The notes below the pieces were generated by a model. The model searched no databases. It was not told the origin of the DNA and saw only the letters and a program-made list of their open reading frames with translations. The position numbers were made by a program, and so were the translations under genes. From Bacteroidia bacterium (GTDB lineage Bacteria; Bacteroidota; Bacteroidia; Bacteroidales; Paludibacteraceae): 64,000 nucleotides of DNA. Positions 44,499 to 53,078 of this stretch are shown piece by piece (the stretch's first letter is position 1; the number at the start of each line of letters is the position of its first letter). The stretch covers positions 1 through 64,000 of the forward strand of contig SAAO01000014.1 in NCBI GenBank assembly GCA_009929375.1, given 5' to 3'.

Positions 44499-45455
44499 AT
44501 GAAGAAAAAACTCGGTATTTTTTTATTTCTGACATTCATCTCAGGAGCTGTTTTTTCGCAGTTCGATGCCCGGTTTAGCCAGTATATGTTTAACAATACA
44601 GCTTACAATCCGGCAGCTGTAGGTGAAAGCGGAATGATTGATTTAGCCCTGCAGCATCGTCTGAACTGGGTAGGTATTCCGAACGCAGGAAATACGACGG
44701 CTTTAAGTCTTAACTCTCCATTGAAAATGGAAAATTCTCTGCATGGACTGGGGCTGAGTGTAACTATGGATGAGTTTGGATTTTTGATAAATCAGTCATT
44801 TCATGTTCAGTATGCATACAAAAAACGACTGGGCGAAGGCGTTTTAAGTTTAGGTTTACAGGCCGGATTTGTTAGTGTGACTTTTACAGGCGATTCTGTT
44901 GCAAATCATCCGATTACAATAGGAGAGTCTCACAATATAAGTTCTGACCCGGAAATACCCTCAACAAGTGTGGTTGGAAACAATTTTGATGCAGGTGTGG
45001 GTGTCTGGTACGCTGCCAAAAACTGGTACAGCGGATTGTCGTATCTGCATTTGACACAACCAACAATCGATTGGGGTACAAATTCACAAGTGGATTTGTT
45101 CGGGGTGCTGAATTTTACAGCTGGTTACCAGCAAAAATTATTAAATCCCAAATACGAACTTAAACCTTCAATGTTTGTCAAGTCCGATTTTCGCTCGTTT
45201 CAGATTGAAGTAGGGTCGAGGCTTGAGTATGATAATAAATTCTGGGGAGGAATGACTTATCGTTTACAGGATGCTGTGGTACTCATGGCTGGTATGAATA
45301 TTGCCGGTGGATTATCAGTGGGTTATGCATTTGATATTCCTGCAAACAGATTAATTACAGCGAGTTGGGGATCGCACGAAGTGGTTTTAGCCTATAGTTT
45401 TGAGTATGTGTTTACAAAAAGTAAAACAAAATATAAAAGTATCAGGATATTATAA
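44499..45455 (+). CDS. porP: PorP/SprF family T9SS outer-membrane protein
   Basis: 318 residues from the ATG at 44499, which begins a clear signal peptide (MKKKLGIFLFLTFISGAVFS). The mature start QFDARFSQYMFNNTAYNPAA is the family hallmark, and the rest reads as an outer-membrane beta-barrel with alternating strands. PorP/SprF proteins work with the GldK-N machinery in T9SS cargo handling or attachment. It is the first gene of porP-gldK-gldL-gldM-gldN. A hairpin without a T-run lies between it and gldK. Confidence 0.93.
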   Translation: MKKKLGIFLFLTFISGAVFSQFDARFSQYMFNNTAYNPAAVGESGMIDLALQHRLNWVGIPNAGNTTALSLNSPLKMENSLHGLGLSVTMDEFGFLINQSFHVQYAYKKRLGEGVLSLGLQAGFVSVTFTGDSVANHPITIGESHNISSDPEIPSTSVVGNNFDAGVGVWYAAKNWYSGLSYLHLTQPTIDWGTNSQVDLFGVLNFTAGYQQKLLNPKYELKPSMFVKSDFRSFQIEVGSRLEYDNKFWGGMTYRLQDAVVLMAGMNIAGGLSVGYAFDIPANRLITASWGSHEVVLAYSFEYVFTKSKTKYKSIRIL

Positions 45456-45458
45456 TCG

Positions 45459-45491
45459 TTGATTTTCCGTTATATTACAACGGAGAATCAA
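45459..45491 (+). promoter_or_regulatory. intercistronic hairpin between porP and gldK
   Basis: TTGATTTTCCGTT (45459-45471) pairs with AACGGAGAATCAA (45479-45491), with one G-T pair. No T-run follows directly, so it may stabilise or process the mRNA rather than terminate it. Confidence 0.5.
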
Positions 45492-45536
45492 TGTATTTAA
45501 ATATAACAGTTTTTTATTCAAAATAAATATTTCACG

Positions 45537-46946
45537 ATGATGAAAAAAAATCTGACAATCATATCACTGGCTGTGTTGCTGATAATTATTGCTGCGCGTC
45601 CTGCCGGTGAATTAACCGGAGTGTCAAAGAAATCGATATTTAACAGAGGATTTCGTGAAAATAATCCCTATGGGATGGTCTTTATAAAGAGAGGCTCCTT
45701 TATGATGGGCTCCAACGATCAGTCTGCTTTTGCATCAGTCAGTGATAAATCGATAAATGTAACAGTAGATGCATTCTGGATGGACGAAACAGAGATTACA
45801 AACGACGAGTATAAGCAATTTGTACACTGGGTTCGCGATTCTATAGCCATGCGTTCACTTATTGTTTCACAGGCTCTGGGCTACGAAAAACTGACAGTTT
45901 ATAAGGATAAAGTTAATCCGTTAGCAACACTGTCGCCTCAGGAACTTGAAAAAGTACCTCTTAACTGGGGAGCAAAAATCCCATGGAATTCAAAGGATGA
46001 CTCTGTAAAAACAATTCTGGGCAGAATGTATTTCCTGAACGATAATGCGATTTCAGCTAAACGTCAGATTAATCCGGGAAGACTTACCTATAAATACGAA
46101 TGGATTAACTACGATCAGGCTGCACTTCCCGAAAACAAATACAATGTAAATACGGGTGCATATCCTGCCAACGCAACCGTAAGGGTTGATACTTCATATA
46201 TTGACGCAAACGGAGTTATCAAAAACGAAACGCTCGTACGCAAACTTACATCGCGTCGTGATCTCATTTCAACCCGAATTGTAAATGTTTATCCTGATAC
46301 CATCATGTGGTTGCGCGATTTTCAATATGCGTACAACGATCCTAAAATGCACATGTATTTCTCGCACCCGGGATTCACTAATTATCCGGTTGTGGGTGTA
46401 ACATGGGAGCAGGCTCAGGCATTCTGCCAATGGAGAACCCAGTTGTTCAACGGAGCTAATAAAATTGGCGGACAGGATTATCGCCTGCCAACCGAAGCTG
46501 AATGGGAATATGCAGCCCGTGGCGGACGCGATCTTGGAATTTATCCATGGGGTGGCAATTATGTACGTGACAGCAGAGGATGTTACATGGCTAACTTCAA
46601 ACCAATGCGTGGAAGTTATACCGACGATACCGGAGCAACCACAATGAAAGTAGCTTCTTTCATTCCAAACGATTTCGGTTTGTTTGATATGGCCGGAAAT
46701 GTGGCTGAGTGGACATCGACAGCTTATGTAAATTCTTCGAATACACTTGTAGCAGATATGAATCCAAGTTTTCAGTATAATGCAAAAACCGACGATGCTG
46801 ACGTTTTGAAACGTAAAGTAGTTAAAGGTGGCTCATGGAAAGATATTGCATATTACCTGCAATGTGGTGTTCGTACTTATGAATATCAGTACGAAAGTCG
46901 CCCTTACATAGGATTCCGTTGTGTTCGCTCATATAATGGTGAATAA
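45537..46946 (+). CDS. gldK: T9SS/gliding protein GldK (PorK)
   Basis: 469 residues. The body is a formylglycine-generating-enzyme (SUMF) type fold: MVFIKRGSFMMGSND, FWMDETEITNDEYKQFV, YRLPTEAEWEYAARGG, FDMAGNVAEWTSTAY and a final GFRCVRSY. In T9SS this protein forms a periplasmic outer-membrane-linked ring with GldN and is usually a lipoprotein. Here the N-terminal hydrophobic segment reads LIIIAARPAGELTG (residues 15-28) with no cysteine, so lipid anchoring is not predicted. The reading frame is intact on both sides, so this is not an obvious sequencing shift. Confidence 0.94.
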   Translation: MMKKNLTIISLAVLLIIIAARPAGELTGVSKKSIFNRGFRENNPYGMVFIKRGSFMMGSNDQSAFASVSDKSINVTVDAFWMDETEITNDEYKQFVHWVRDSIAMRSLIVSQALGYEKLTVYKDKVNPLATLSPQELEKVPLNWGAKIPWNSKDDSVKTILGRMYFLNDNAISAKRQINPGRLTYKYEWINYDQAALPENKYNVNTGAYPANATVRVDTSYIDANGVIKNETLVRKLTSRRDLISTRIVNVYPDTIMWLRDFQYAYNDPKMHMYFSHPGFTNYPVVGVTWEQAQAFCQWRTQLFNGANKIGGQDYRLPTEAEWEYAARGGRDLGIYPWGGNYVRDSRGCYMANFKPMRGSYTDDTGATTMKVASFIPNDFGLFDMAGNVAEWTSTAYVNSSNTLVADMNPSFQYNAKTDDADVLKRKVVKGGSWKDIAYYLQCGVRTYEYQYESRPYIGFRCVRSYNGE

Positions 46947-46992
46947 TTCCTGAAAAAGTAACAATCGATCTTAAAAATTAAAGATACAGAAT

Positions 46993-47895
46993 ATGTCACA
47001 GAATCAATCAAAATTCGACTTGTTGTGGAATGCTCCCACAACCAAACGTATTGTAGGTGCCGCATACAGCCTTGGTGCTGCGGTAGTTATTATTGGTGCA
47101 ATGTTTAAAATTCTTCACCTCGAAGGTGCGGGTCTGATGTTAGGAGTCGGTATGACTGTCGAGGCTGTACTTTTTGCGCTTGGTGTGTTCGATAAGCCAC
47201 ACCATGAATATGAATGGCATAAGGTATTTGATTTTGAATCGGAGGGAACTCTGAATATTGCTGGAGGAACAACTTCAGCACCTGTAGCTAATGCAGGAGC
47301 TGGTCAGACTAAAACCGTTTCAGGTCCGAAAGTTGATTATTCTGACGCCATCAGTGATGAAGATGTGAAAAAACTCTCTGAAGGAATTAAAAATCTGGGA
47401 GCAACTGCACAACAGCTTACAGGTTTGGCTTCAGTTGTTGGTTCTGCCGAAGGATTTGCTAAAAATCTTGATGCTGCAAGTGCTTCAACTGGCAAATTTG
47501 TGGCAAGTCAGGATAGTCTGAATGCAGCAGCCAGCAAGCTTAATGTATCATATCAGGGGATTGCTGAGGGTATGCAAAGTGCCGAGACAAATACAAAAGC
47601 ATATGCAGGACGAATCGACGAAATAAACAAAAATCTTTCATCGATTAATTCAATTTACGAAATTCAGTTGAAAAATATTCAGGCTCAATCAGAAGGGCTG
47701 ACACGTCAGACAGAGGCCGTGAACAGCGTTACACGCGACCTTACTGCAGTGAACTCTGAAGTTGAAAAGATCAAAGCCGCGACACTGGTTGCTGCTCAAC
47801 AGTCGGAAGCATTTAAACTCGGAACAGAAAAATTAGCCAAACAGGTTACTGATCTGAATCAGGTGTACGGAAATATGTTGAATGCTCTGAATTAA
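46993..47895 (+). CDS. gldL: T9SS/gliding inner-membrane motor protein GldL (PorL)
   Basis: 300 residues. Two N-terminal membrane helices (about 20-40 and 46-66) contain Lys39 near the end of helix 1 and Glu57 in helix 2 (GVGMTVEAVLFALGVF), the position of the membrane glutamate thought to carry protons. The cytoplasmic part from about residue 110 is helical and coiled-coil-like, rich in Ala, Gln and Ser. GldL pentamers with GldM dimers form the proton-driven motor of T9SS and gliding. It lies between gldK and gldM with 46 and 44 bases of spacing. Confidence 0.96.
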   Translation: MSQNQSKFDLLWNAPTTKRIVGAAYSLGAAVVIIGAMFKILHLEGAGLMLGVGMTVEAVLFALGVFDKPHHEYEWHKVFDFESEGTLNIAGGTTSAPVANAGAGQTKTVSGPKVDYSDAISDEDVKKLSEGIKNLGATAQQLTGLASVVGSAEGFAKNLDAASASTGKFVASQDSLNAAASKLNVSYQGIAEGMQSAETNTKAYAGRIDEINKNLSSINSIYEIQLKNIQAQSEGLTRQTEAVNSVTRDLTAVNSEVEKIKAATLVAAQQSEAFKLGTEKLAKQVTDLNQVYGNMLNALN

Positions 47896-47939
47896 AATCA
47901 GAGTACAATTTATTTAATTTCTAACAAAAAGATATCCTT

Positions 47940-49469
47940 ATGAGTGGAGCAAAAAATTGTCCGGAAACCCCAAGGCAAAAAATGATTGGCATGATGTATC
48001 TGGTGCTGACGGCTATGTTGGCATTGAATGTATCAAGCGATATTTTGAATGGTTTTACTTTGGTTGATAATAGTTTGCATACTACCATCGAATCATCACA
48101 ACAACGTAATACTTCATTGTACGAAGACTTCGATGCACTTAATTCTCAGAATCCCGAAAAAGTAGGTCCATGGTTGGATAAAGCTCGCGAAATTCAAAAG
48201 AAATCGGATGACTTATTTAATTATATCGAAAATTTCAAAGTTGATATTGTTAAGTTGGCCGACAAAGATAAAGCAGATCCCAAAGCCCGTAAAATTGAAG
48301 GGCGTGACAATCTGGATGTAGCTGGGCAGTATGCGATTGTTGAAAAAAACGGTGAAAAGCTAAAACAAAGGATAAACGAATTCAGAGATTTGGTTGTAAA
48401 AGAGTTTGAAGGAAATGTAAAAAAGCAACAAACATACTTTACTCTCTTTTCGACAGCAGATGTTGTTAATAGTAAAAATGAAAAGATACCATGGGAAGCC
48501 AGTATGTTCGAAATGATGCCGGTATCGGCTGTGGTGACTATGCTTACCAAATATCAGAGTGATATTCGTGCAACGGAAACCGAGTTGGTACAATTCCTTA
48601 AAGGACAAACGGATGCTTCTGACTTTCGTGTAAACAAAATTGAAGCACTGGTGGTACCAAATTCTAAATTTGTTTTCCGTGGCGAAAAATACAGTGCACG
48701 TATTGTACTGTCAGCTGTTGACTCCACAAAACGTCCGGAATACTATGTAAACGGTTCGAAACTTGCTACTGAAATGTACGAACTTACTGCCGGTGGACGT
48801 ATGGGACTTAACAAATATTCGGGTGAGATAAGACTGCCTGGAAACGATGGAACAGTAAGATCATATCCTTTCGAATCAGAATATATTGTAAGTGAACCCT
48901 CTGCTACTATTTCGAATGTTGATTTAAATGTGGTTTATCGTGGTATTGATAATAATTTCAGTATTTCCGTGCCAGGTGTAGCAAATGAAAATGTTCAGGT
49001 AAGCGCTGTAGGTGCAACTGTACAAAATAAGGGTGCTGGTAGATATGTGATAAATCCCACCAGAGATGGTGAAATATCTATTTCGGTGATTGGTAAGATT
49101 GATAATAAACCTATGAATATGGGAGGGGGTACCTACAGAGTTAAACCCTTGCCTAAACCAACAGCCTTTTTGGTGGATGCTTCAGGGAATCAAATTACCA
49201 GTGGTTCTATGTCGGTAGAAAAGTTAAAGGGTATGAAACTTTTTGCCGGATATGAAGAAGGGGAAGTAATTAAGGCTAATTTCCAAATTAAATCGTTTGT
49301 GATGATTGGAGAAGGAGCGGGTGTGTCTAATGTAAATGGTTCGAACCTTGACCCAAATTTGCTTTCACGAATGCGAATTGATAAAAATTTGATTTTTAAC
49401 AACATAGTCGCAGTAGGACCTGATGGTAAATCAAGAGTGTTAAATGTGATATTTGTGAAGATTATGTAG
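47940..49469 (+). CDS. gldM: T9SS/gliding motor shaft protein GldM (PorM)
   Basis: 509 residues, usual length. It opens with SGAKNCPETPRQKMIGMMYL, followed by the single membrane helix (MMYLVLTAMLALNVSSDIL) that inserts in the GldL ring. The periplasmic part comprises a helical D1 domain and beta domains D2-D4 (for example ISNVDLNVVYRGIDNNFSIS), which reach towards GldK/GldN. It is co-transcribed with gldL and gldN. Confidence 0.96.
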   Translation: MSGAKNCPETPRQKMIGMMYLVLTAMLALNVSSDILNGFTLVDNSLHTTIESSQQRNTSLYEDFDALNSQNPEKVGPWLDKAREIQKKSDDLFNYIENFKVDIVKLADKDKADPKARKIEGRDNLDVAGQYAIVEKNGEKLKQRINEFRDLVVKEFEGNVKKQQTYFTLFSTADVVNSKNEKIPWEASMFEMMPVSAVVTMLTKYQSDIRATETELVQFLKGQTDASDFRVNKIEALVVPNSKFVFRGEKYSARIVLSAVDSTKRPEYYVNGSKLATEMYELTAGGRMGLNKYSGEIRLPGNDGTVRSYPFESEYIVSEPSATISNVDLNVVYRGIDNNFSISVPGVANENVQVSAVGATVQNKGAGRYVINPTRDGEISISVIGKIDNKPMNMGGGTYRVKPLPKPTAFLVDASGNQITSGSMSVEKLKGMKLFAGYEEGEVIKANFQIKSFVMIGEGAGVSNVNGSNLDPNLLSRMRIDKNLIFNNIVAVGPDGKSRVLNVIFVKIM

Positions 49470-49532
49470 TGATATGCTTTTCCACTATGATACTTTGTTT
49501 ATATAATAATAGATTGAAAAAAGTGATATAAT

Positions 49533-50516
49533 ATGAATTCAATTAAAAGGACGATAGTAATATTTATTTGTTTTATAGCTGTATTTATTACAAATGCGCA
49601 AAATACTCAGATAATAAACTCAAAAGAAAAACCTTTGCCGTTTTTTGATGCTAAGGGTAATATCGCAATTCATACTAATGAGTTAAATGCTCTTGCAGAT
49701 ACTCTTGCCGTAATTAATCACAGACAGGATGACATCGTTTGGTCTAAGATTGTTTACAGAGTTGTCGATATGCGAGATAAACAAAACAATCAGCTGTTTT
49801 TTCCATTAATTCCAAATGGTAAATATAAAAGTTTGCTCAGGGTTATTCTTGAGTCTAATGCTACCTCAGGTTTAAATGCTTATGGATGTCGTTCTAATGA
49901 CATACAACCAGACTATTCAATACCATTACCAAAGGATACAATTTCTTCTCTTTTTGTGTTAAATAGATGGATTGAAGCAGATAAGCGTGTTCAGACTGAC
50001 TCGTTCATAATTAGAAATCCGTTAACTAATAATTTTGAATTCTCAAATGAACAGTATTATGAGGCTTTTGCAAAGGATCAGGTGAAATATCTAATTCAGG
50101 AAGTTGTGTTTTTTAATAAGCATTATTCGCGCATGTACACCAAAATTATTGGTATTGCTCCAATATATTTCAAAACATCGTATAATCTGAATATGGCCGG
50201 TGTTGGAAGTCAGAATAAGGAAGGTGAAGGTGTTTGGGAAGCTTTCAGATTTTCTGTCCTATGTTGGTACTTGTTCGACGAATTACGTCCTTTTCTTGCA
50301 AAGCAATATGTAATACCTAATGGTAATGAAACACAACGTTTGACTTATGATGAATTTTTTGCTCAGCGATTATATAGTACTTATCTGTTGGGTGATGAGA
50401 ATATGGTTGATAAAATGTTGCTTCAGACTTACAACGATCCCGAAAGTATCAGAAGAGAACAAAAACGTATTGAAACCGAATTGCTGAATGTAGAGCAGGA
50501 TCTCTGGGAATATTAA
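49533..50516 (+). CDS. gldN: T9SS/gliding periplasmic protein GldN (PorN)
   Basis: 327 residues with a signal peptide (MNSIKRTIVIFICFIAVFIT, cleavage near NAQ). Family blocks are DIVWSKIVYRVVDMRDKQN and LFFPLIPNGKYKSLLRVI near the N-terminus, and YDEFFAQRLYSTYLLGDENM near the C-terminus. GldN binds GldK and links the ring to the GldLM motor. It is the last core T9SS gene of the operon; a CAP-domain gene starts 20 bases later. Confidence 0.95.
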   Translation: MNSIKRTIVIFICFIAVFITNAQNTQIINSKEKPLPFFDAKGNIAIHTNELNALADTLAVINHRQDDIVWSKIVYRVVDMRDKQNNQLFFPLIPNGKYKSLLRVILESNATSGLNAYGCRSNDIQPDYSIPLPKDTISSLFVLNRWIEADKRVQTDSFIIRNPLTNNFEFSNEQYYEAFAKDQVKYLIQEVVFFNKHYSRMYTKIIGIAPIYFKTSYNLNMAGVGSQNKEGEGVWEAFRFSVLCWYLFDELRPFLAKQYVIPNGNETQRLTYDEFFAQRLYSTYLLGDENMVDKMLLQTYNDPESIRREQKRIETELLNVEQDLWEY

Positions 50517-50536
50517 CCACATTCAAAATATATACT

Positions 50537-51229
50537 ATGGACAGGCTTAAATCAATACTTATATATCTGATTTTTTCCTGTCCATTTGTTTTGATAGCTG
50601 CTGATCATAGTAATTTCTACAGTCTTTATGATTATAAAAATTATCGTCAGTGCGAGGCATTACAAAATACAATTAATTTCGATAGTATAGATTACAAGCT
50701 GCTTAATGCAGCTGTTTTCTTCCGTACCAACGAAGTCAGAGTGAGTCAGGGGAAATCATCGCTAAACTATCAGCATGCACTCGAAATGGCTGCAAAACTA
50801 CATGCTGCTGATATGCTCAGTGATCACTTTTTCGCTCACATAAATCCTTTGAAGAAAGATAGAAAAGAACCTGCTGACCGGTATCGCTTGAGTAATATCG
50901 AAAATCCAATGCCGGCTGAAAATATTGCAAATTCGTTTGCGATAAAATATAAGGCCAACACTGTGGTTTATGTGATCAATTCGAAGGAAGCTCTTTACAG
51001 TTACAAACCAAGCGGAAAAGCAATAGAACATCACACTTATCTGAGTTTTGCCGAAAGCGTTGTGCAGCAATGGATGAATTCAGCCGGACATCGTGACAAT
51101 ATATTACGCGAAACGGCTGTTGAACTTGGTTGCGCATGTGTTTTTTATCGCGAAAAAGAAGGCTCGATGCCAAAATTTATGTGTGTGCAGAACTTTCAGC
51201 TTTATCAGCCTGTTGTTTTAAGAAAATAG
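50537..51229 (+). CDS. secreted CAP (SCP/PR1-like) domain protein
   Basis: 230 residues with a predicted signal peptide (MDRLKSILIYLIFSCPFVLI). The CAP domain covers about residues 50-225: LLNAAVFFRTNEVRVSQGKS, the zinc-site His in AAKLHAADMLSDHFFAHINP, AENIANSF, and the second motif WMNSAGHRDNILRE with its His. The cavity residues typical of CAP proteins are thus present. It starts 20 bases after gldN and stops 4 bases before the regulator gene, so it should be co-expressed with the secretion machine. A role at the cell surface or in the envelope is likely; the activity is unknown. Confidence 0.87.
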   Translation: MDRLKSILIYLIFSCPFVLIAADHSNFYSLYDYKNYRQCEALQNTINFDSIDYKLLNAAVFFRTNEVRVSQGKSSLNYQHALEMAAKLHAADMLSDHFFAHINPLKKDRKEPADRYRLSNIENPMPAENIANSFAIKYKANTVVYVINSKEALYSYKPSGKAIEHHTYLSFAESVVQQWMNSAGHRDNILRETAVELGCACVFYREKEGSMPKFMCVQNFQLYQPVVLRK

Positions 51230-51233
51230 AAAG

Positions 51234-51887
51234 ATGAGAGATTTTATATTGTGCGACAATCAGGACATTACACGATACGGATTCGAACATTTGGTGAGGA
51301 GTCTTGGTTTGTCGGGTGAATTTTATTTTTCAGCTACAAAGGCCGACTTACTGAATCAGCTTGTGCGTAAGTCCGAAGCAGTCGTTTTGTTTGACTATAC
51401 CCGTTTTGATTTTGTGAGTGTGGACGAATTGGCTATTCTGCAACTTCGTTTCCCGAAAACCGACTGGATTGTGTTTTCTGATGAACTGAGCAATGATTTT
51501 GTACGATCTCTGGTGTTTAATACACAGAATTTTAGTGTGTTGCTGAAAGATAGTTCACTGGATGAAATAAAAAGTTGTATTCGTGAAGTGCTGAGGGCTA
51601 ACCGGTTTATATGTAACCGCATTGGAAATATGCTGCTTGATAGTCCTAAAACCGTTGAAAAACAGCCGTTGCAGGATGTCCTCACAGCTACTGAAAAAGA
51701 GATACTGAAAGAAATTGCTATGGGTAAAACAACCCGTGAAATAGCCACACAGCGTTTTGTGAGTGTGCATACCATTATGACGCACCGAAAAAATATTTTC
51801 CGTAAACTCGAAGTAAACAATGTGCATGAAGCTACAAAGTTTGCTATGCGTTCGGGACTTGTGGATATGGCAGAATATTATATTTAA
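51234..51887 (+). CDS. NarL/LuxR-type response regulator
   Basis: 217 residues. The N-terminal 125 residues look like a receiver domain: CDNQDITRYG, an Asp at the end of strand 3 (VVLFDYTRFDF) and a Lys in SVLLKDSSLDEIKS. The acidic pocket is reduced (CDN instead of a DD pair), so phosphorylation is uncertain. The C-terminal LuxR helix-turn-helix is clear: LTATEKEILKEIAMGKTTRE followed by IATQRFVSVHTIMTHRKNIF. It starts four bases after the CAP gene and closes the T9SS operon, so it may regulate T9SS genes. No histidine kinase is adjacent. Confidence 0.88.
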   Translation: MRDFILCDNQDITRYGFEHLVRSLGLSGEFYFSATKADLLNQLVRKSEAVVLFDYTRFDFVSVDELAILQLRFPKTDWIVFSDELSNDFVRSLVFNTQNFSVLLKDSSLDEIKSCIREVLRANRFICNRIGNMLLDSPKTVEKQPLQDVLTATEKEILKEIAMGKTTREIATQRFVSVHTIMTHRKNIFRKLEVNNVHEATKFAMRSGLVDMAEYYI

Positions 51888-51890
51888 TGG

Positions 51891-51932
51891 ATAATTGACA
51901 GTTGATAATTGACAGTTGATAATTGACAGTTG
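51891..51932. repeat. perfect three-fold 14-base repeat (two heptads)
   Basis: ATAATTGACAGTTG occurs three times without a mismatch (51891-51904, 51905-51918, 51919-51932) between the regulator stop and mnmA. Each unit is two heptads, GATAATT and GACAGTT in the neighbouring register. Confidence 0.9.
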
Positions 51933-51959
51933 ATTATCATACTTTTTTACAAAAAATAA

Positions 51960-53042
51960 ATGGAAATTGCTTCGTTGTTATCGGGAGGAGTGGATAGCTC
52001 GGTGGTTGTACATATACTGAAGGAAGCAGGGTACAACCCTACTTTGTTTTATATAAAAATCGGAATGGACGATGATGAACTTTTGCATTGTACTTCCGAA
52101 GAGGATATTGAAATGGCTTCGCTCATTGCTCACAGGTATGGTTGCAAACTCGAAGTAATTGATTTGCACAAGGATTATTGGGACAATGTGGTGGATTATA
52201 CCATCCGTAAAGTAAAGCAGGGCCTGACTCCGAATCCGGATGTGATGTGCAACAAACTTATCAAGTTCGGCGTTTTTGAGCAGCGTGTGGGTCATTTGTT
52301 TGATAAAACGGCAACCGGACATTACGCTACAACCACCGAAATAAATGGAAAGACTTATCTTTCAACTGCGAAAGATCCCGTGAAGGATCAAACAGACTTT
52401 CTGGCTCAGATCGATCATTTACAGGTCTCGAAGCTGATGTTCCCCATCGGACATTTGATGAAAAATGAGGTGCGTGACATTGCCCGTGAAGCGAATTTAC
52501 CAAGTGCCAAACGTCAGGATAGTCAGGGTATTTGTTTCTTGGGTAAAGTGAATTACAACGATTTTATTCGCCGTTATCTGGGTGAAAAACAGGGACCCAT
52601 TGTCGAACTCGAAACCGGAAAAATTCTCGGACAGCACAATGGCTACTGGTTTCACACTGTAGGCCAGCGAAAGGGACTTGGATTGTCGGGTGGCCCGTGG
52701 TACGTGATTCGTAAGGATGTGGATGCAAATATCGTATGGGCTTCGAAAGGTTTTGCAGCCGATGCGCAATTCGGAAATGTGTTCGATATGCAGCAATTCC
52801 ATTTTATTACCGATAACCCATGGAATGACTTAGCAGAAGAAGTTGATATTACTTTTAAAATACGTCATACTCCGGAGTTTACCAAAGGCAAAATTCTCAA
52901 AACAAACGATGGATACAGAGTGGTATCTGATGAAAAAATTCAGGGAATAGCACCGGGGCAGTTTGGAGTGATTTACGATGCCGACCGTCACATTTGTATT
53001 GGTAGTGGTGAAATTAAAAGTTCAGATATCTCCCGACACTGA
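51960..53042 (+). CDS. mnmA: tRNA-specific 2-thiouridylase MnmA
   Basis: 360 residues. The N-terminal PP-loop ATPase motif is [15 protein letters not shown]. The two catalytic cysteines are in [13 protein letters not shown] and [14 protein letters not shown]. The C-terminal RNA-binding part has [20 protein letters not shown]. It adds sulfur to wobble uridine 34 of tRNAs for Lys, Glu and Gln. The protein begins right at the PP-loop, a short N-terminus for the family. It is preceded by the perfect 14-base repeat and followed by a terminator overlapping its stop. Confidence 0.94.
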   Translation: MEIASLLSGGVDSSVVVHILKEAGYNPTLFYIKIGMDDDELLHCTSEEDIEMASLIAHRYGCKLEVIDLHKDYWDNVVDYTIRKVKQGLTPNPDVMCNKLIKFGVFEQRVGHLFDKTATGHYATTTEINGKTYLSTAKDPVKDQTDFLAQIDHLQVSKLMFPIGHLMKNEVRDIAREANLPSAKRQDSQGICFLGKVNYNDFIRRYLGEKQGPIVELETGKILGQHNGYWFHTVGQRKGLGLSGGPWYVIRKDVDANIVWASKGFAADAQFGNVFDMQQFHFITDNPWNDLAEEVDITFKIRHTPEFTKGKILKTNDGYRVVSDEKIQGIAPGQFGVIYDADRHICIGSGEIKSSDISRH

Positions 53043-53058
53043 AGTACCGGGAGTTTTT
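53030..53058 (+). terminator. terminator overlapping the mnmA stop codon
   Basis: CTCCCG (53030-53035) pairs with CGGGAG (53048-53053) and is followed by TTTTT. The first arm lies inside the last codons of mnmA. Confidence 0.65.
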
Positions 53059-53078
53059 ATGTGTATTCTTATTGGTGA

